Origin: an uncultured Clostridia bacterium
GTDB lineage: Bacteria > Bacillota > Clostridia > Lachnospirales > Anaerotignaceae
NCBI GenBank assembly: GCA_937919015.1
Contig: CALFPN010000074.1
Span: 1 to 5,394 of the forward strand
Length of the DNA stretch: 5,394 nt
Direction of reading: 5' to 3'
Both the position numbers and the translations under genes were made by a program. This document shows, one piece after another, positions 1 to 5,394 of this stretch. A model generated the notes under the pieces. It ran no database searches. It was not told the DNA's origin and saw only the letters and a program-made list of their open reading frames with translations. The number at the start of each line of letters is the position of its first letter. Position 1 is the stretch's first letter.

Positions 1-477
1 CCCGATTTCAAATATTGGAACAACGATCTGGGTCTGGCCTATTCCAAGGCTCCCCACTACAGGGAAACGGCGGCGGCAGCCATTCTGGAAATGCGCCGGC
101 AGGTGGGCAAAGATATTCCGGACGAAAACGGTATCCTGCAAAAGGGTATGATTCTCCGTCATCTGGTATTGCCCGGGCAATACAAAGACAGCTTTCTGGT
201 GCTGGATTGGGTGCGGGAACATCTGGGGGAGGATGTCTTTGTGTCCCTCATGAGCCAGTATACTCCCATGCACAAGGCAAAAGAGATCAAGGCATTATCC
301 CGCAGACTGACCACCTTCGAATATGAGAAAGTCATAGACCATTTTTTCAAAATCGGTCTAAAAAACGGTTTCATGCAGAAACGTTCCTCGGCAGCCAGCG
401 AATATACCCCGATATTTAACCTTTCGGGCGTGGCGGATGCGGAGAGTTTTATAAAAAGAGAGGAGAAAAAATTATGA
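1..477 (+). CDS. Radical SAM protein, PflA-like (COG1313 type), C-terminal part
   Basis: The gene is open from the first base of the window (frame 1), so only the last 158 residues are visible; the start and the CxxxCxxC motif that would bind the 4Fe-4S cluster lie upstream. The visible part begins PDFKYW and continues with LAYSKAPHY, IRHLVLPG-like ILRHLVLPG near residue 53, and SLMSQYTPMH near residue 83. This order is what I know from the COG1313 family of radical SAM proteins, often named putative pyruvate formate-lyase activating enzymes. Such proteins are cytoplasmic and use S-adenosylmethionine to make a radical, but the substrate of this subfamily is not well established, so activation of a glycyl radical enzyme is only a possibility. 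The stop TGA at 475-477 overlaps the ATG of the next gene (ATGA), which points to translational coupling with the cupin. No frameshift is seen. Confidence 0.85.
   Translation, partial: PDFKYWNNDLGLAYSKAPHYRETAAAAILEMRRQVGKDIPDENGILQKGMILRHLVLPGQYKDSFLVLDWVREHLGEDVFVSLMSQYTPMHKAKEIKALSRRLTTFEYEKVIDHFFKIGLKNGFMQKRSSAASEYTPIFNLSGVADAESFIKREEKKL
461..466 (+). promoter_or_regulatory. Ribosome binding site of the cupin gene
   Basis: AGGAGA lies inside the last codons of the radical SAM gene, 7 bases before the ATG at 474. It supports that start and the ATGA overlap. Confidence 0.75.
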
Positions 478-824
478 TCAAAAAAGAGAGAGTCGTTACA
501 GTAGAAGGCCTGAGAGACGGCAAAGGCAGCGTAGAAATCCACCACATTCTGGAAGGGGAAGACCTGATGGGTCACGGCACCATGTTTGCCCGTGTCATCG
601 TAAAACCCCACAGCTCCATCGGCTGGCATCAGCATGTGGGCAATACAGAACCCTACTATATCCTGAAGGGCGTAGGCACCTTCGTGGATAATGACGGTTC
701 CAAAACAGAGGTTCACCCCGGCGATGTATGCACCATCAAAGTGGGTCAGTGGCATTCCATGGAAAACAACACAGACGAAGACATGGAAATGATCGCATTC
801 GTAATGAATGATGGTTTAAAATAA
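474..824 (+). CDS. Small single-domain cupin protein
   Basis: This 116-residue protein is one cupin beta-barrel. Motif 1 runs from G50 to G66 and contains H52, H54 (WHQH) and E59; motif 2 contains PGD at 82-84 and H94. These three histidines and one glutamate match the usual cupin metal site, so metal binding is likely. Length is typical of one-domain Cupin_2 proteins. There is no signal peptide or membrane segment, so it should be cytoplasmic. Cupins of this size serve as sugar isomerases, dioxygenases or small-ligand sensors, and the sequence does not tell which. The start at 474 has an AGGAG site and overlaps the radical SAM stop by four bases, so both proteins are probably made from one mRNA in linked amounts. 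A hairpin terminator follows at 871-896. The substrate is unknown. Confidence 0.88.
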   Translation: MIKKERVVTVEGLRDGKGSVEIHHILEGEDLMGHGTMFARVIVKPHSSIGWHQHVGNTEPYYILKGVGTFVDNDGSKTEVHPGDVCTIKVGQWHSMENNTDEDMEMIAFVMNDGLK

Positions 825-857
825 GCTTTGCTCGTTTTGTCATCGTTTAAAATAAGC
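814..857 (+). repeat. Short direct repeat across the cupin stop codon
   Basis: GTTTAAAATAAGC occurs at 814-826, covering the cupin stop TAA, and again at 845-857, with a period of 31 bases. Including flanking bases, 811-826 and 842-857 match at 15 of 16 positions. This looks like a local duplication of the gene end. Confidence 0.6.
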
Positions 858-870
858 CATACATAAAAAT

Positions 871-896
871 AAGGCGGACAGCTTGTCCGCCTTTTT
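871..896 (+). terminator. Rho-independent terminator, probably bidirectional
   Basis: A perfect 10-bp stem (AAGGCGGACA, 871-880, with TGTCCGCCTT, 884-893) closes a 3-base loop and is followed by T894-T896, giving five T in a row from 892. It ends the radical SAM-cupin transcript. On the minus strand the same stem is followed by ATTTTTATG (complement of 862-870), so it can also end the DUF4085-like gene that arrives from the right. Confidence 0.85.
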
Positions 897-899
897 CTA

Positions 900-918
900 T
901 GTAAAATATGATTTTACA
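900..918. other. AT-rich stem-loop beside the terminator
   Basis: TGTAAAAT (900-907) and ATTTTACA (911-918) form a perfect 8-bp stem with a 3-base loop. It lies directly next to the GC-rich terminator hairpin, between two convergent genes. Its role is unknown; it may help termination or protect a transcript 3' end. Confidence 0.5.
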
Positions 919-926
919 AATTCAAA

Positions 927-992
927 GTGGTCGGTGCTCCGAGCAAAGCTCGTCCGCCCTCCCGATAACAGAGTTCTCTTCGTTCACTCTGT
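927..992. repeat. Candidate structured repeat with two stem-loops at the DUF4085 gene end
   Basis: Two hairpins are visible: CGAGC-AAA-GCTCG at 940-952, enclosed by a weaker TCGG/CCGA pair (931-934 with 962-965), and ACAGAGT/ACTCTGT at 968-974 and 986-992 with an 11-base loop. The second holds the stop codon of the minus-strand gene. Parts recur nearby: AGCTTTGCTCG at 824-834 is the exact reverse complement of 940-950, and AGCTCGTCCGCC at 948-959 matches 880-891 at 11 of 12 bases. The compact, hairpin-rich form suggests a small dispersed repeat, but one window cannot show that it occurs elsewhere. Confidence 0.4.
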
Positions 993-1655
993 CATCATTT
1001 CTTCCGCAAACACAGTCATTTCTGCCAGTTTGCCGTCTTTTTTCAGCAGCAGAATGTGGTATTCCCTGCCGCCTTCTGTTTCATACACTTCCTGATTCAG
1101 CCATGTTGCCCCTAAAACGTAGCCGCCCTGTTCCAGAATCTTATAATTCTTAAATACAACTTTTTTCACATCGGAACAGTCCAGTTTAAAAGTCAGTGTT
1201 TCTGCTTTCATTTCCATGGTTTTGATCACGCTATCCTGCAGATTTGCTTCCAGTTTGAGACCATCATAACCGACAGCCTTTTCATCAGCTTCTTTTTTAT
1301 TGCCTTCGCACCATACCTTCAGCTTCTGTCTCACTTCTTTTGTGGCAATATCCAAGGCCAGCACACGGATATCCGCTACTTCTGCCCTGATTTCCAGAGG
1401 CAGACTTTCTTCCATGCGTGTTACGGTTTTTTCATGCAGCTGCATGAAGGCTACCTCTGCGGCCACCTTATCAAAGACTTCCCCTTTTGCCTCTGCCATT
1501 TCCTTCTGTTCCTTCACAAAAGCACGGCGGCGGCGTGTATACAGGTCTCTATAATAGTCATCGGAAAACTCTTCCGCATTTTTAGACACAGACATATTCA
1601 GATGCCAGCCGGCATTTCGCCATGCTTCATACCATTCTTTGGTAAAATATTTCAT
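984..1655 (-). CDS. DUF4085-like protein of unknown function
   Basis: The product is 223 residues, cytoplasmic by appearance, with no signal peptide or membrane segment. It opens with MKYFTKEWYE, followed by a FSDDYYRDLYTRRRRAF-like segment near residues 30-47; I associate this opening with the DUF4085 family of Firmicutes, from memory and without a search. The middle (about 45-120) is rich in charged residues and probably helical; the C-terminal part (about 130-223) looks like alternating strands. No catalytic motif is recognised. The ATG at 1655 is preceded by a G-rich stretch (complement of 1663-1668) at a suitable distance; an out-of-frame ATG lies five bases upstream. It has its own candidate promoter at 1686-1691, is separated from the upstream hom gene by a terminator, and converges on the cupin gene. 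Its stop codon lies inside a hairpin. Confidence 0.8.
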   Translation of the reverse strand: MKYFTKEWYEAWRNAGWHLNMSVSKNAEEFSDDYYRDLYTRRRRAFVKEQKEMAEAKGEVFDKVAAEVAFMQLHEKTVTRMEESLPLEIRAEVADIRVLALDIATKEVRQKLKVWCEGNKKEADEKAVGYDGLKLEANLQDSVIKTMEMKAETLTFKLDCSDVKKVVFKNYKILEQGGYVLGATWLNQEVYETEGGREYHILLLKKDGKLAEMTVFAEEMMTE

Positions 1656-1685
1656 TTCATTTCCCCCCTTTTTTATTTCTCAACT

Positions 1686-1710
1686 ATCATATCATTCCCG
1701 TTCAGGAAAT
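1686..1710 (-). promoter_or_regulatory. Candidate extended -10 promoter and imperfect palindrome before the DUF4085-like gene
   Basis: On the minus strand TGATATGAT is an extended -10 element, with TATGAT at 1691-1686, about 30 bases before the ATG. No good -35 is seen at 16-18 bases, which fits an extended -10 promoter. Just upstream, ATTTCCTGAACGGGAAT (1710-1694) is a 6-bp inverted repeat with one G-T pair, placed where a regulator could bind. Confidence 0.45.
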
Positions 1711-1740
1711 GCCATCCGTCATTCTTAACAAATTAACCGC

Positions 1741-1768
1741 AAAAAAGGCGGCCTTTTTCGCCGCCTTT
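1741..1768 (-). terminator. Rho-independent terminator of hom
   Basis: On the minus strand a 9-bp stem (AAAGGCGGC, 1768-1760, with GCCGCCTTT, 1752-1744) has a 7-base loop and runs into six T (1746-1741). It begins about 20 bases after the hom stop and separates hom from the DUF4085-like gene. Confidence 0.88.
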
Positions 1769-1787
1769 CCCAATATTTTTCTTCTTT

Positions 1788-3086
1788 TCAATGATCCCCC
1801 AATTGATATACGCGGATGATGGAACAAATGTCTTTCACCATGGACATGCCGGAAAGAACCGTCATGGCATCTCTGAATTTCTTTTCTTCCACATCATAAG
1901 TTACAATAACAATTTCCGCTGTGTCATCCACCTTTGCCTTCTGCAGCAGAATGGAAATGCTGACCTCATTGCTGCCAAATACACCGGCCAAAGCTGCTAA
2001 TGTGCCGGCTCTGTCTTCCAGCTTCATACGCACATAATAGCTGCTTGTCGTGTTCCCGATACTCTTGATCGGTGTATTTTTATAGCAGCTACAGCCGATA
2101 CGGCCATTGGCATCAAAGAGCATATTTCTTGCTACGTCCATGATATCGCCCACAACGGCACTGCCTGTAGGCAGGCTGCCTGCACCACGGCCATAAAACA
2201 TGGCATCATCCACTGCATCACCGTGCACGAAAACAGCATTGAAGGCATCATTTACCGCAGCCAACGGATGGCTTTCGGGAATCAGGGTGGGGTGAACCTT
2301 TACCTCGATACCTGTATCTGTATTTTTCGCAATGCCCAGCAGTTTGATGGTACAGCCCAGCTCCTTGGCATAGCGCATATCTTTTGCTGTGATCTTTGTA
2401 ATCCCTTCTGTATAAACATCGTCGAAAGTCACGGGTGTATGGAACGCAATGGAAGCCATGATGGCCAGCTTGCGGCCTGCGTCATACCCTTCCACATCGG
2501 CAGTGGGATCTGCTTCCGCATAACCCAGATCTGTTGCCAGCTGCAGGGCTTCGCCAAAATCCATGCCTTCTTCTTTCATTTTTGTCAGGATAAAGTTTGT
2601 GGTACCGTTGATGATCCCCATTACCTCTGTGATATTATTGCCTGCCAGACACTGTTTCAAAGGACGAATGATAGGAATACCCCCGGCAACCGCCGCTTCA
2701 AACAGCAGGTCGCAGCGATTTTCTGCAGCAATATCCAACAATTCATGGCCGTGCATCGCCATCAGATCTTTATTGGCTGTTACCACATGCTTGCCTTTTT
2801 CCAGTGCCGCCTTGATATATGTACGGGCAGGTTCGATGCCCCCCATCACTTCTACCACCATATCGATGCTGTCATCATTGATGACATCTTCCCAGTTGTC
2901 TGTCAGTTTTTCCGCAGGAACGATTTCTGCATATTTTGCTTTATTCCGCACCAGAACCTTTACAATTTCCAGTTCTGCTCCAACCTTAAAAGGCATTTCT
3001 GCCCTCTGCTTCTCAATAATCTGATAAACACCGCTGCCGACAGTGCCCATCCCCAGCAGTGCGATCTTTCTTGCTAATTCCGCCAT
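1788..3086 (-). CDS. hom: Homoserine dehydrogenase with C-terminal ACT domain
   Basis: The enzyme reduces aspartate semialdehyde to homoserine with NAD(P)H, the branch step toward threonine and methionine. The 432-residue product shows the expected order: a Rossmann NAD(P) domain with GMGTVG at 12-17, EVMGGIEP at 79-86 and TANK at 103-106; a catalytic domain with AAVAGGIPIIRPL at 131-143 and the family signature from A184 to K206, including D202 and K206 of the active site; and an ACT domain at about 350-430 (YYVRMKLEDRAGTLA onward), known in this family to bind amino acids for feedback control, usually threonine. Length is normal. The ATG at 3086 is chosen because GGAGGAGA (3099-3092) sits right before it; a TTG at 3128 in the same frame adds 14 charged residues and has no such support. 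It is a single-gene unit with its own promoter and terminator; thrB and thrC are not adjacent. The symporter gene is divergent. Confidence 0.97.
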   Translation of the reverse strand: MAELARKIALLGMGTVGSGVYQIIEKQRAEMPFKVGAELEIVKVLVRNKAKYAEIVPAEKLTDNWEDVINDDSIDMVVEVMGGIEPARTYIKAALEKGKHVVTANKDLMAMHGHELLDIAAENRCDLLFEAAVAGGIPIIRPLKQCLAGNNITEVMGIINGTTNFILTKMKEEGMDFGEALQLATDLGYAEADPTADVEGYDAGRKLAIMASIAFHTPVTFDDVYTEGITKITAKDMRYAKELGCTIKLLGIAKNTDTGIEVKVHPTLIPESHPLAAVNDAFNAVFVHGDAVDDAMFYGRGAGSLPTGSAVVGDIMDVARNMLFDANGRIGCSCYKNTPIKSIGNTTSSYYVRMKLEDRAGTLAALAGVFGSNEVSISILLQKAKVDDTAEIVIVTYDVEEKKFRDAMTVLSGMSMVKDICSIIRVYQLGDH

Positions 3087-3091
3087 GATTT

Positions 3092-3099
3092 TCTCCTCC
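3092..3099 (-). promoter_or_regulatory. Ribosome binding site that sets the hom start
   Basis: GGAGGAGA on the minus strand ends five bases before the ATG at 3086. It is a strong Shine-Dalgarno site and decides against the upstream TTG. Confidence 0.85.
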
Positions 3100-3152
3100 G
3101 TTTTCTTTCGTTTTCCTGCCAGAAACAAATGTGCTCTCTGTAAGATATATTG

Positions 3153-3180
3153 ATTTTAACAAAAAATTTTCAATTGTCAA
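3153..3180 (-). promoter_or_regulatory. Promoter of hom
   Basis: On the minus strand a consensus -35 TTGACA (3180-3175) is followed after 16 bases by TAAAAT (3158-3153), itself preceded by TG one base upstream, an extended -10. Transcription should start near 3146, giving a leader of about 60 bases. That leader is too short for a T-box or a known riboswitch, so control may act at the promoter and through the ACT domain. Confidence 0.75.
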
Positions 3181-3336
3181 TAGATTTTGTCTTTTTTTCA
3201 AAAACATTTTTCCGCCACAGAAAAACATTTCGTATACAAACAAATACAATCCATTCCTCTTGTACCTACGAAAAAACAGCAAATTTCCAGTATTTGTATC
3301 CTGTCAAGCAAATTCTTCCCTTTGCATCAAAAACAT
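3181..3336. other. AT-rich divergent intergenic stretch between hom and the symporter gene
   Basis: The space from 3087 to 3419 holds no gene. Its middle is AT-rich and carries AAAAACATTT three times, at 3200-3209, 3221-3230 and 3329-3338; the first two are 21 bases apart. ACAAATAC (3240-3247) and GTATTTGT (3290-3297) form a distant inverted pair. Short open frames here have no ribosome site and simple composition, and I do not regard them as genes. Confidence 0.4.
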
Positions 3337-3365
3337 TTGACGAAAATTGTTCTTTCCTTTAATAT
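3337..3365 (+). promoter_or_regulatory. Candidate promoter of the AGCS symporter gene
   Basis: TTGACG (3337-3342), 17 bases, then TAATAT (3360-3365) make a plausible sigma-A promoter; TATATT at 3363-3368 is an alternative -10 with a longer spacer. Start would be near 3372, leaving a leader of about 48 bases. The third AAAAACATTT copy overlaps the -35. Confidence 0.55.
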
Positions 3366-3402
3366 ATTAAATGGACGTAATGCATAAAAATAAATTTTTC
3401 GA

Positions 3403-3408
3403 AAGGAG
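3403..3408 (+). promoter_or_regulatory. Ribosome binding site of the symporter gene
   Basis: AAGGAG lies 11 bases before the ATG at 3420. The spacing is slightly long, but no other in-frame start with a site is near. Confidence 0.7.
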
Positions 3409-3419
3409 CAACTTTCATA

Positions 3420-4841
3420 ATGGAAACATTTGCAAGCATCATTAGCTCGATCAGCGGCTGGCTTTACAGCTATATCCTGATCGCCCTGCTGATCGCAGCA
3501 GGTTTATATTTCACCGTTCGCACAGGCTTTGTGCAGTTCCGCCTGTTTGGCGAATCTATCCGTGTCATTACGGAAAAACGTTCCGATAAGGAATCCATCT
3601 CCTCCTTTCAGGCACTGATGGTATCCACTGCATCCCGCGTTGGCACAGGCAATGTGGTTGGTGTTACAGGTGCGATCATCGCCGGCGGCCCCGGTGCTGT
3701 GTTCTGGATGTGGCTGATCGCCCTCATCGGCAGTGCTTCTGCCTTTGTGGAATCCACACTGGCGCAGATCTACAAACAAAAAGGGGAACACGGCTCTTAC
3801 GGCGGTCCTGCTTACTACATCAAACAGGCACTGGGCTCTCCCGCACTGGGCGGCCTGTTTGCCATTGCCCTGATCCTGACCTACATGGGCGGCTTCAACG
3901 CACTGGCATCCTTCAACATGACAGACTTCATCAAGGTCTATGTACCCGGAGAAGGTTCCTCCCTCTATATTGGCGTAGCGATCGCAGTTCTGGCCGGCAT
4001 CGTTATTCTGGGCGGCGGCAAACGTATCTCCAAAGTAACAGAATTCATGGTACCCATCATGGCCGGTATCTACATTCTGGCATCTCTGGTAATTGTCATC
4101 ATGAATATCGGCAACCTGCCCATCGTATTTGGAAAAATCTTCAGCGAAGCCTTCAGCACACAGTCCGTATTCGGCGGTCTCTTGGGTGCAGCAATGATGA
4201 ATGGTATTAAGAGAGGTCTTTACTCCAACGAAGCCGGTATCGGTTCTGCCCCTAACGCAGCCGCTTCCGCTGACGTTTCCCACCCCGTCAAACAGGGCCT
4301 GGTACAGATGCTGTCCGTATTCATTGATACGATCCTGATCTGTTCCGCAACCGCTTTCATGATCCTGTGCACAGGTCTGGATGCGACAAACTACATCGAT
4401 GCCACAGGCAATACCATGAATGCTGCCTATATTCAGGATTCCCTGATCGCAAACTTCGGTCCTGCCGGCAGCGTATTTATCACATTGGCTCTGGCACTGT
4501 TTGCCTTCACTACACTGGTGGGCAACTACTTCTATGCAGAAATGAACATCAGCTACCTGTATAAAGACGCAACAAAGAACAAAGGCTTCATGCTGTTCTA
4601 CCGTCTTTTGGCCGTCGTGATCATCTTTATGGGTGCCCAGTTCTCCGCCGGTCTTGCATGGGATCTGGCCGACGTTCTGATGGGTCTGATGGCTCTGATC
4701 AACGTTCCTGTCTGCCTGATTCTGGGCAAAACAGCCTACAAAGCTCTGGCAGACTACATAAACCAGAAAAAAGACGGCAAAAATCCCACTTTCCGCGCTT
4801 CCGATATCGGTGTGAACGGTACAGATTACTGGAACGAATAA
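3420..4841 (+). CDS. alsT: Sodium/alanine (glycine) symporter, AGCS family
   Basis: This 473-residue membrane protein belongs to the alanine/glycine:cation symporter family (AlsT/DagA type), which imports alanine, glycine or related amino acids with sodium. About ten to eleven hydrophobic segments are visible by eye, for example near 14-34, 91-112, 143-162, 183-199, 209-229, 292-318, 345-371, 390-409 and 418-437. Family hallmarks are VGTGNVVGV (74-82) followed by GGPGAVFWMW (89-98), SYGGPAYYIK (126-135) and YSNEAGIGSAPNAAA (268-282) followed by HPVKQG (288-293). The tail DIGVNGTDYW with its final tryptophan is also usual. Length is typical. There is no signal peptide; the first helix serves as anchor. 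The gene is a single unit with promoter and strong terminator. Exact substrate and cation cannot be read from sequence, and alsT is a family-level symbol here. In an amino acid-fermenting anaerobe it could feed catabolism as well as synthesis. Confidence 0.93.
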   Translation: METFASIISSISGWLYSYILIALLIAAGLYFTVRTGFVQFRLFGESIRVITEKRSDKESISSFQALMVSTASRVGTGNVVGVTGAIIAGGPGAVFWMWLIALIGSASAFVESTLAQIYKQKGEHGSYGGPAYYIKQALGSPALGGLFAIALILTYMGGFNALASFNMTDFIKVYVPGEGSSLYIGVAIAVLAGIVILGGGKRISKVTEFMVPIMAGIYILASLVIVIMNIGNLPIVFGKIFSEAFSTQSVFGGLLGAAMMNGIKRGLYSNEAGIGSAPNAAASADVSHPVKQGLVQMLSVFIDTILICSATAFMILCTGLDATNYIDATGNTMNAAYIQDSLIANFGPAGSVFITLALALFAFTTLVGNYFYAEMNISYLYKDATKNKGFMLFYRLLAVVIIFMGAQFSAGLAWDLADVLMGLMALINVPVCLILGKTAYKALADYINQKKDGKNPTFRASDIGVNGTDYWNE

Positions 4842-4860
4842 CCTATTCTGAAAACACGCG

Positions 4861-4897
4861 AAAGACCTTCTATGACTATCATAGGAGGTCTTTTTTT
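4861..4897 (+). terminator. Rho-independent terminator of the symporter gene
   Basis: A 14-bp stem with one G-T pair (4861-4874 with 4880-4893) and a 5-base loop is followed by T to 4897. It starts about 20 bases after the stop codon and isolates the symporter gene from nadA. Confidence 0.92.
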
Positions 4898-4928
4898 GTT
4901 TTCCGTAAAAACCGCATACTTTTTTGTT

Positions 4929-4947
4929 TCACCTGTCTTGTCACCTG
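4929..4947 (+). repeat. Direct repeat over the nadA -35 element, candidate operator
   Basis: TCACCTG occurs at 4929-4935 and 4941-4947, a 12-base period, and the second copy overlaps the -35. With flanking bases (4927-4950) the outer parts TTTCA and TGAAA also make a partial palindrome. The place fits a repressor site, for example of the NAD-responsive NiaR (YrxA) type found in Firmicutes, but I cannot confirm the motif from memory. Confidence 0.4.
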
Positions 4948-4966
4948 AAATGAAATGTGCTACAAT
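4938..4966 (+). promoter_or_regulatory. Promoter of nadA
   Basis: TTGTCA (4938-4943), a 17-base spacer and TACAAT (4961-4966) each match consensus at five of six bases, and TG at 4958-4959 makes an extended -10. Start would fall near 4973, about 54 bases before the nadA ATG. Confidence 0.8.
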
Positions 4967-5016
4967 ATTTGACATGTGTAAAACCCAACGCTTTGCTTTT
5001 TAGAACACACAGAATC

Positions 5017-5020
5017 GAGG
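5017..5020 (+). promoter_or_regulatory. Ribosome binding site of nadA
   Basis: GAGG ends six bases before the ATG at 5027 and supports that start. Confidence 0.65.
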
Positions 5021-5026
5021 AAAATC

Positions 5027-5394
5027 ATGAACATCAAAGACGAAATCAAACGCTGGAAAGACAAGAAAGATGCTGTTATCCTTGCCCATTATTACGTCGA
5101 ACCCGAAGTACAGGAAATCGCCGATCATGTAGGGGATTCCTTTGCCCTCAGCAAAATTGCCGCAGGTCTGCCCAATCCTGTCATCGTTTACTGCGGGGTT
5201 TCCTTCATGGGAGAAAGTGGCGTCCTGCTGAGCCCCAATAAAAAAGTGCTGATGCCCGACGCACTGGCAGACTGCCCCATGGCTCACATGGTAACAAAAG
5301 AAGAAGTGGACGAAGTCAGAGCCAAATATAACGATCTGGCAGTTGTCTGTTACATCAACTCCACCGCAGAAATCAAATCCTGGTCTGATGTCAG
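5027..5394 (+). CDS. nadA: Quinolinate synthase A, N-terminal part
   Basis: NadA is a cytoplasmic 4Fe-4S enzyme that condenses iminoaspartate with dihydroxyacetone phosphate to quinolinate in de novo NAD synthesis. The frame runs off the window end after 122 codons, so roughly the first 40 percent of a normal protein of about 300 residues is present. Visible hallmarks are LAHYYVEPEVQEIADHVGDS (19-38) with conserved H21 and Y23, YCGVSFMGESG (55-65), KKVLMPD (72-78) and ADCPMAHM (81-88), where C83 is the expected first cluster-binding cysteine; CYINSTAEIKSWSDV follows at the edge. The other two cysteines would lie outside. The start at 5027 has GAGG at proper spacing and a strong promoter upstream. 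In Firmicutes nadA often leads an operon with nadB and nadC, so these may follow downstream, but this is not visible. Confidence 0.95.
   Translation, partial: MNIKDEIKRWKDKKDAVILAHYYVEPEVQEIADHVGDSFALSKIAAGLPNPVIVYCGVSFMGESGVLLSPNKKVLMPDALADCPMAHMVTKEEVDEVRAKYNDLAVVCYINSTAEIKSWSDV

Noticed and set aside
159..755. 198-codon open frame on the minus strand
   Set aside because: It lies antisense to the radical SAM and cupin genes, both of which have clear family motifs; no ribosome site or family resemblance supports it.
2223..3077. 284-codon open frame on the plus strand
   Set aside because: It is the antisense shadow of hom, rich in Cys, His and Phe as expected from the complement of a coding strand, with no recognisable domain.
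3087..3128. Longer hom start at a TTG, adding 14 residues
   Set aside because: The ATG at 3086 has a strong Shine-Dalgarno site and matches the usual distance to the GxGxxG motif; the added residues come from the leader that contains that site.
3165..3179. Possible CodY box near the hom promoter
   Set aside because: Only the left half (AATTTTCA) resembles the CodY motif as I know it; the right half does not match.
3371..3445. Possible short upstream reading frame before the symporter (ATG at 3371)
   Set aside because: It has no ribosome binding site, is out of frame with the symporter and encodes no recognisable leader peptide.
3504..4283. 259-codon open frame on the minus strand
   Set aside because: It is antisense to the well-supported symporter gene and has shadow-like composition.
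4957..5241. 94-codon open frame overlapping the nadA start
   Set aside because: It is in another frame from nadA, whose protein motifs are unmistakable, and has the Arg- and Cys-rich composition of a shadow frame.

Overview
The window reads as ordinary chromosomal DNA from an anaerobic Firmicute, most likely a clostridial or negativicute gut-type organism. The evidence is a radical SAM activase-like protein typical of anaerobes, purine-rich Shine-Dalgarno sites in front of nearly every start, sigma-A-type promoters with extended -10 elements, and compact intergenic regions ending in strong hairpin-plus-T terminators. Base composition looks intermediate in genes and AT-rich between them. Genus cannot be fixed from the sequence alone.

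Layout from left to right. (1) 1-824, plus strand: the C-terminal part of a radical SAM protein related to pyruvate formate-lyase activases (COG1313 type), joined by an ATGA stop/start overlap to a one-domain cupin. (2) 825-983: a short convergent intergenic region packed with stem-loops and small repeats, including a terminator that can serve both strands. (3) 984-1655, minus strand: a DUF4085-like protein of unknown function with its own promoter. (4) 1741-3086, minus strand: a complete homoserine dehydrogenase (hom) with a C-terminal ACT domain, a good promoter at 3153-3180 and a terminator at 1741-1768. (5) 3087-3419: an AT-rich divergent intergenic region with the hom promoter and a candidate promoter for the symporter gene. 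(6) 3420-4897, plus strand: a sodium/alanine (AGCS family) symporter with a strong terminator. (7) 4938-5394, plus strand: promoter and first third of nadA (quinolinate synthase), cut by the window end.

The genes are mostly separate transcription units of amino acid and cofactor metabolism: aspartate-family amino acid synthesis (hom), alanine or glycine uptake (AGCS symporter) and de novo NAD synthesis from aspartate (nadA). Only the radical SAM-cupin pair looks functionally coupled. No mobile element, CRISPR array, tRNA or rRNA was seen, and no strong case for a new multi-gene system. The most noteworthy items are the stem-loop cluster at 862-992, which may include a dispersed repeat covering a gene's stop codon, the coupled radical SAM-cupin pair, and a direct repeat over the nadA -35 element.
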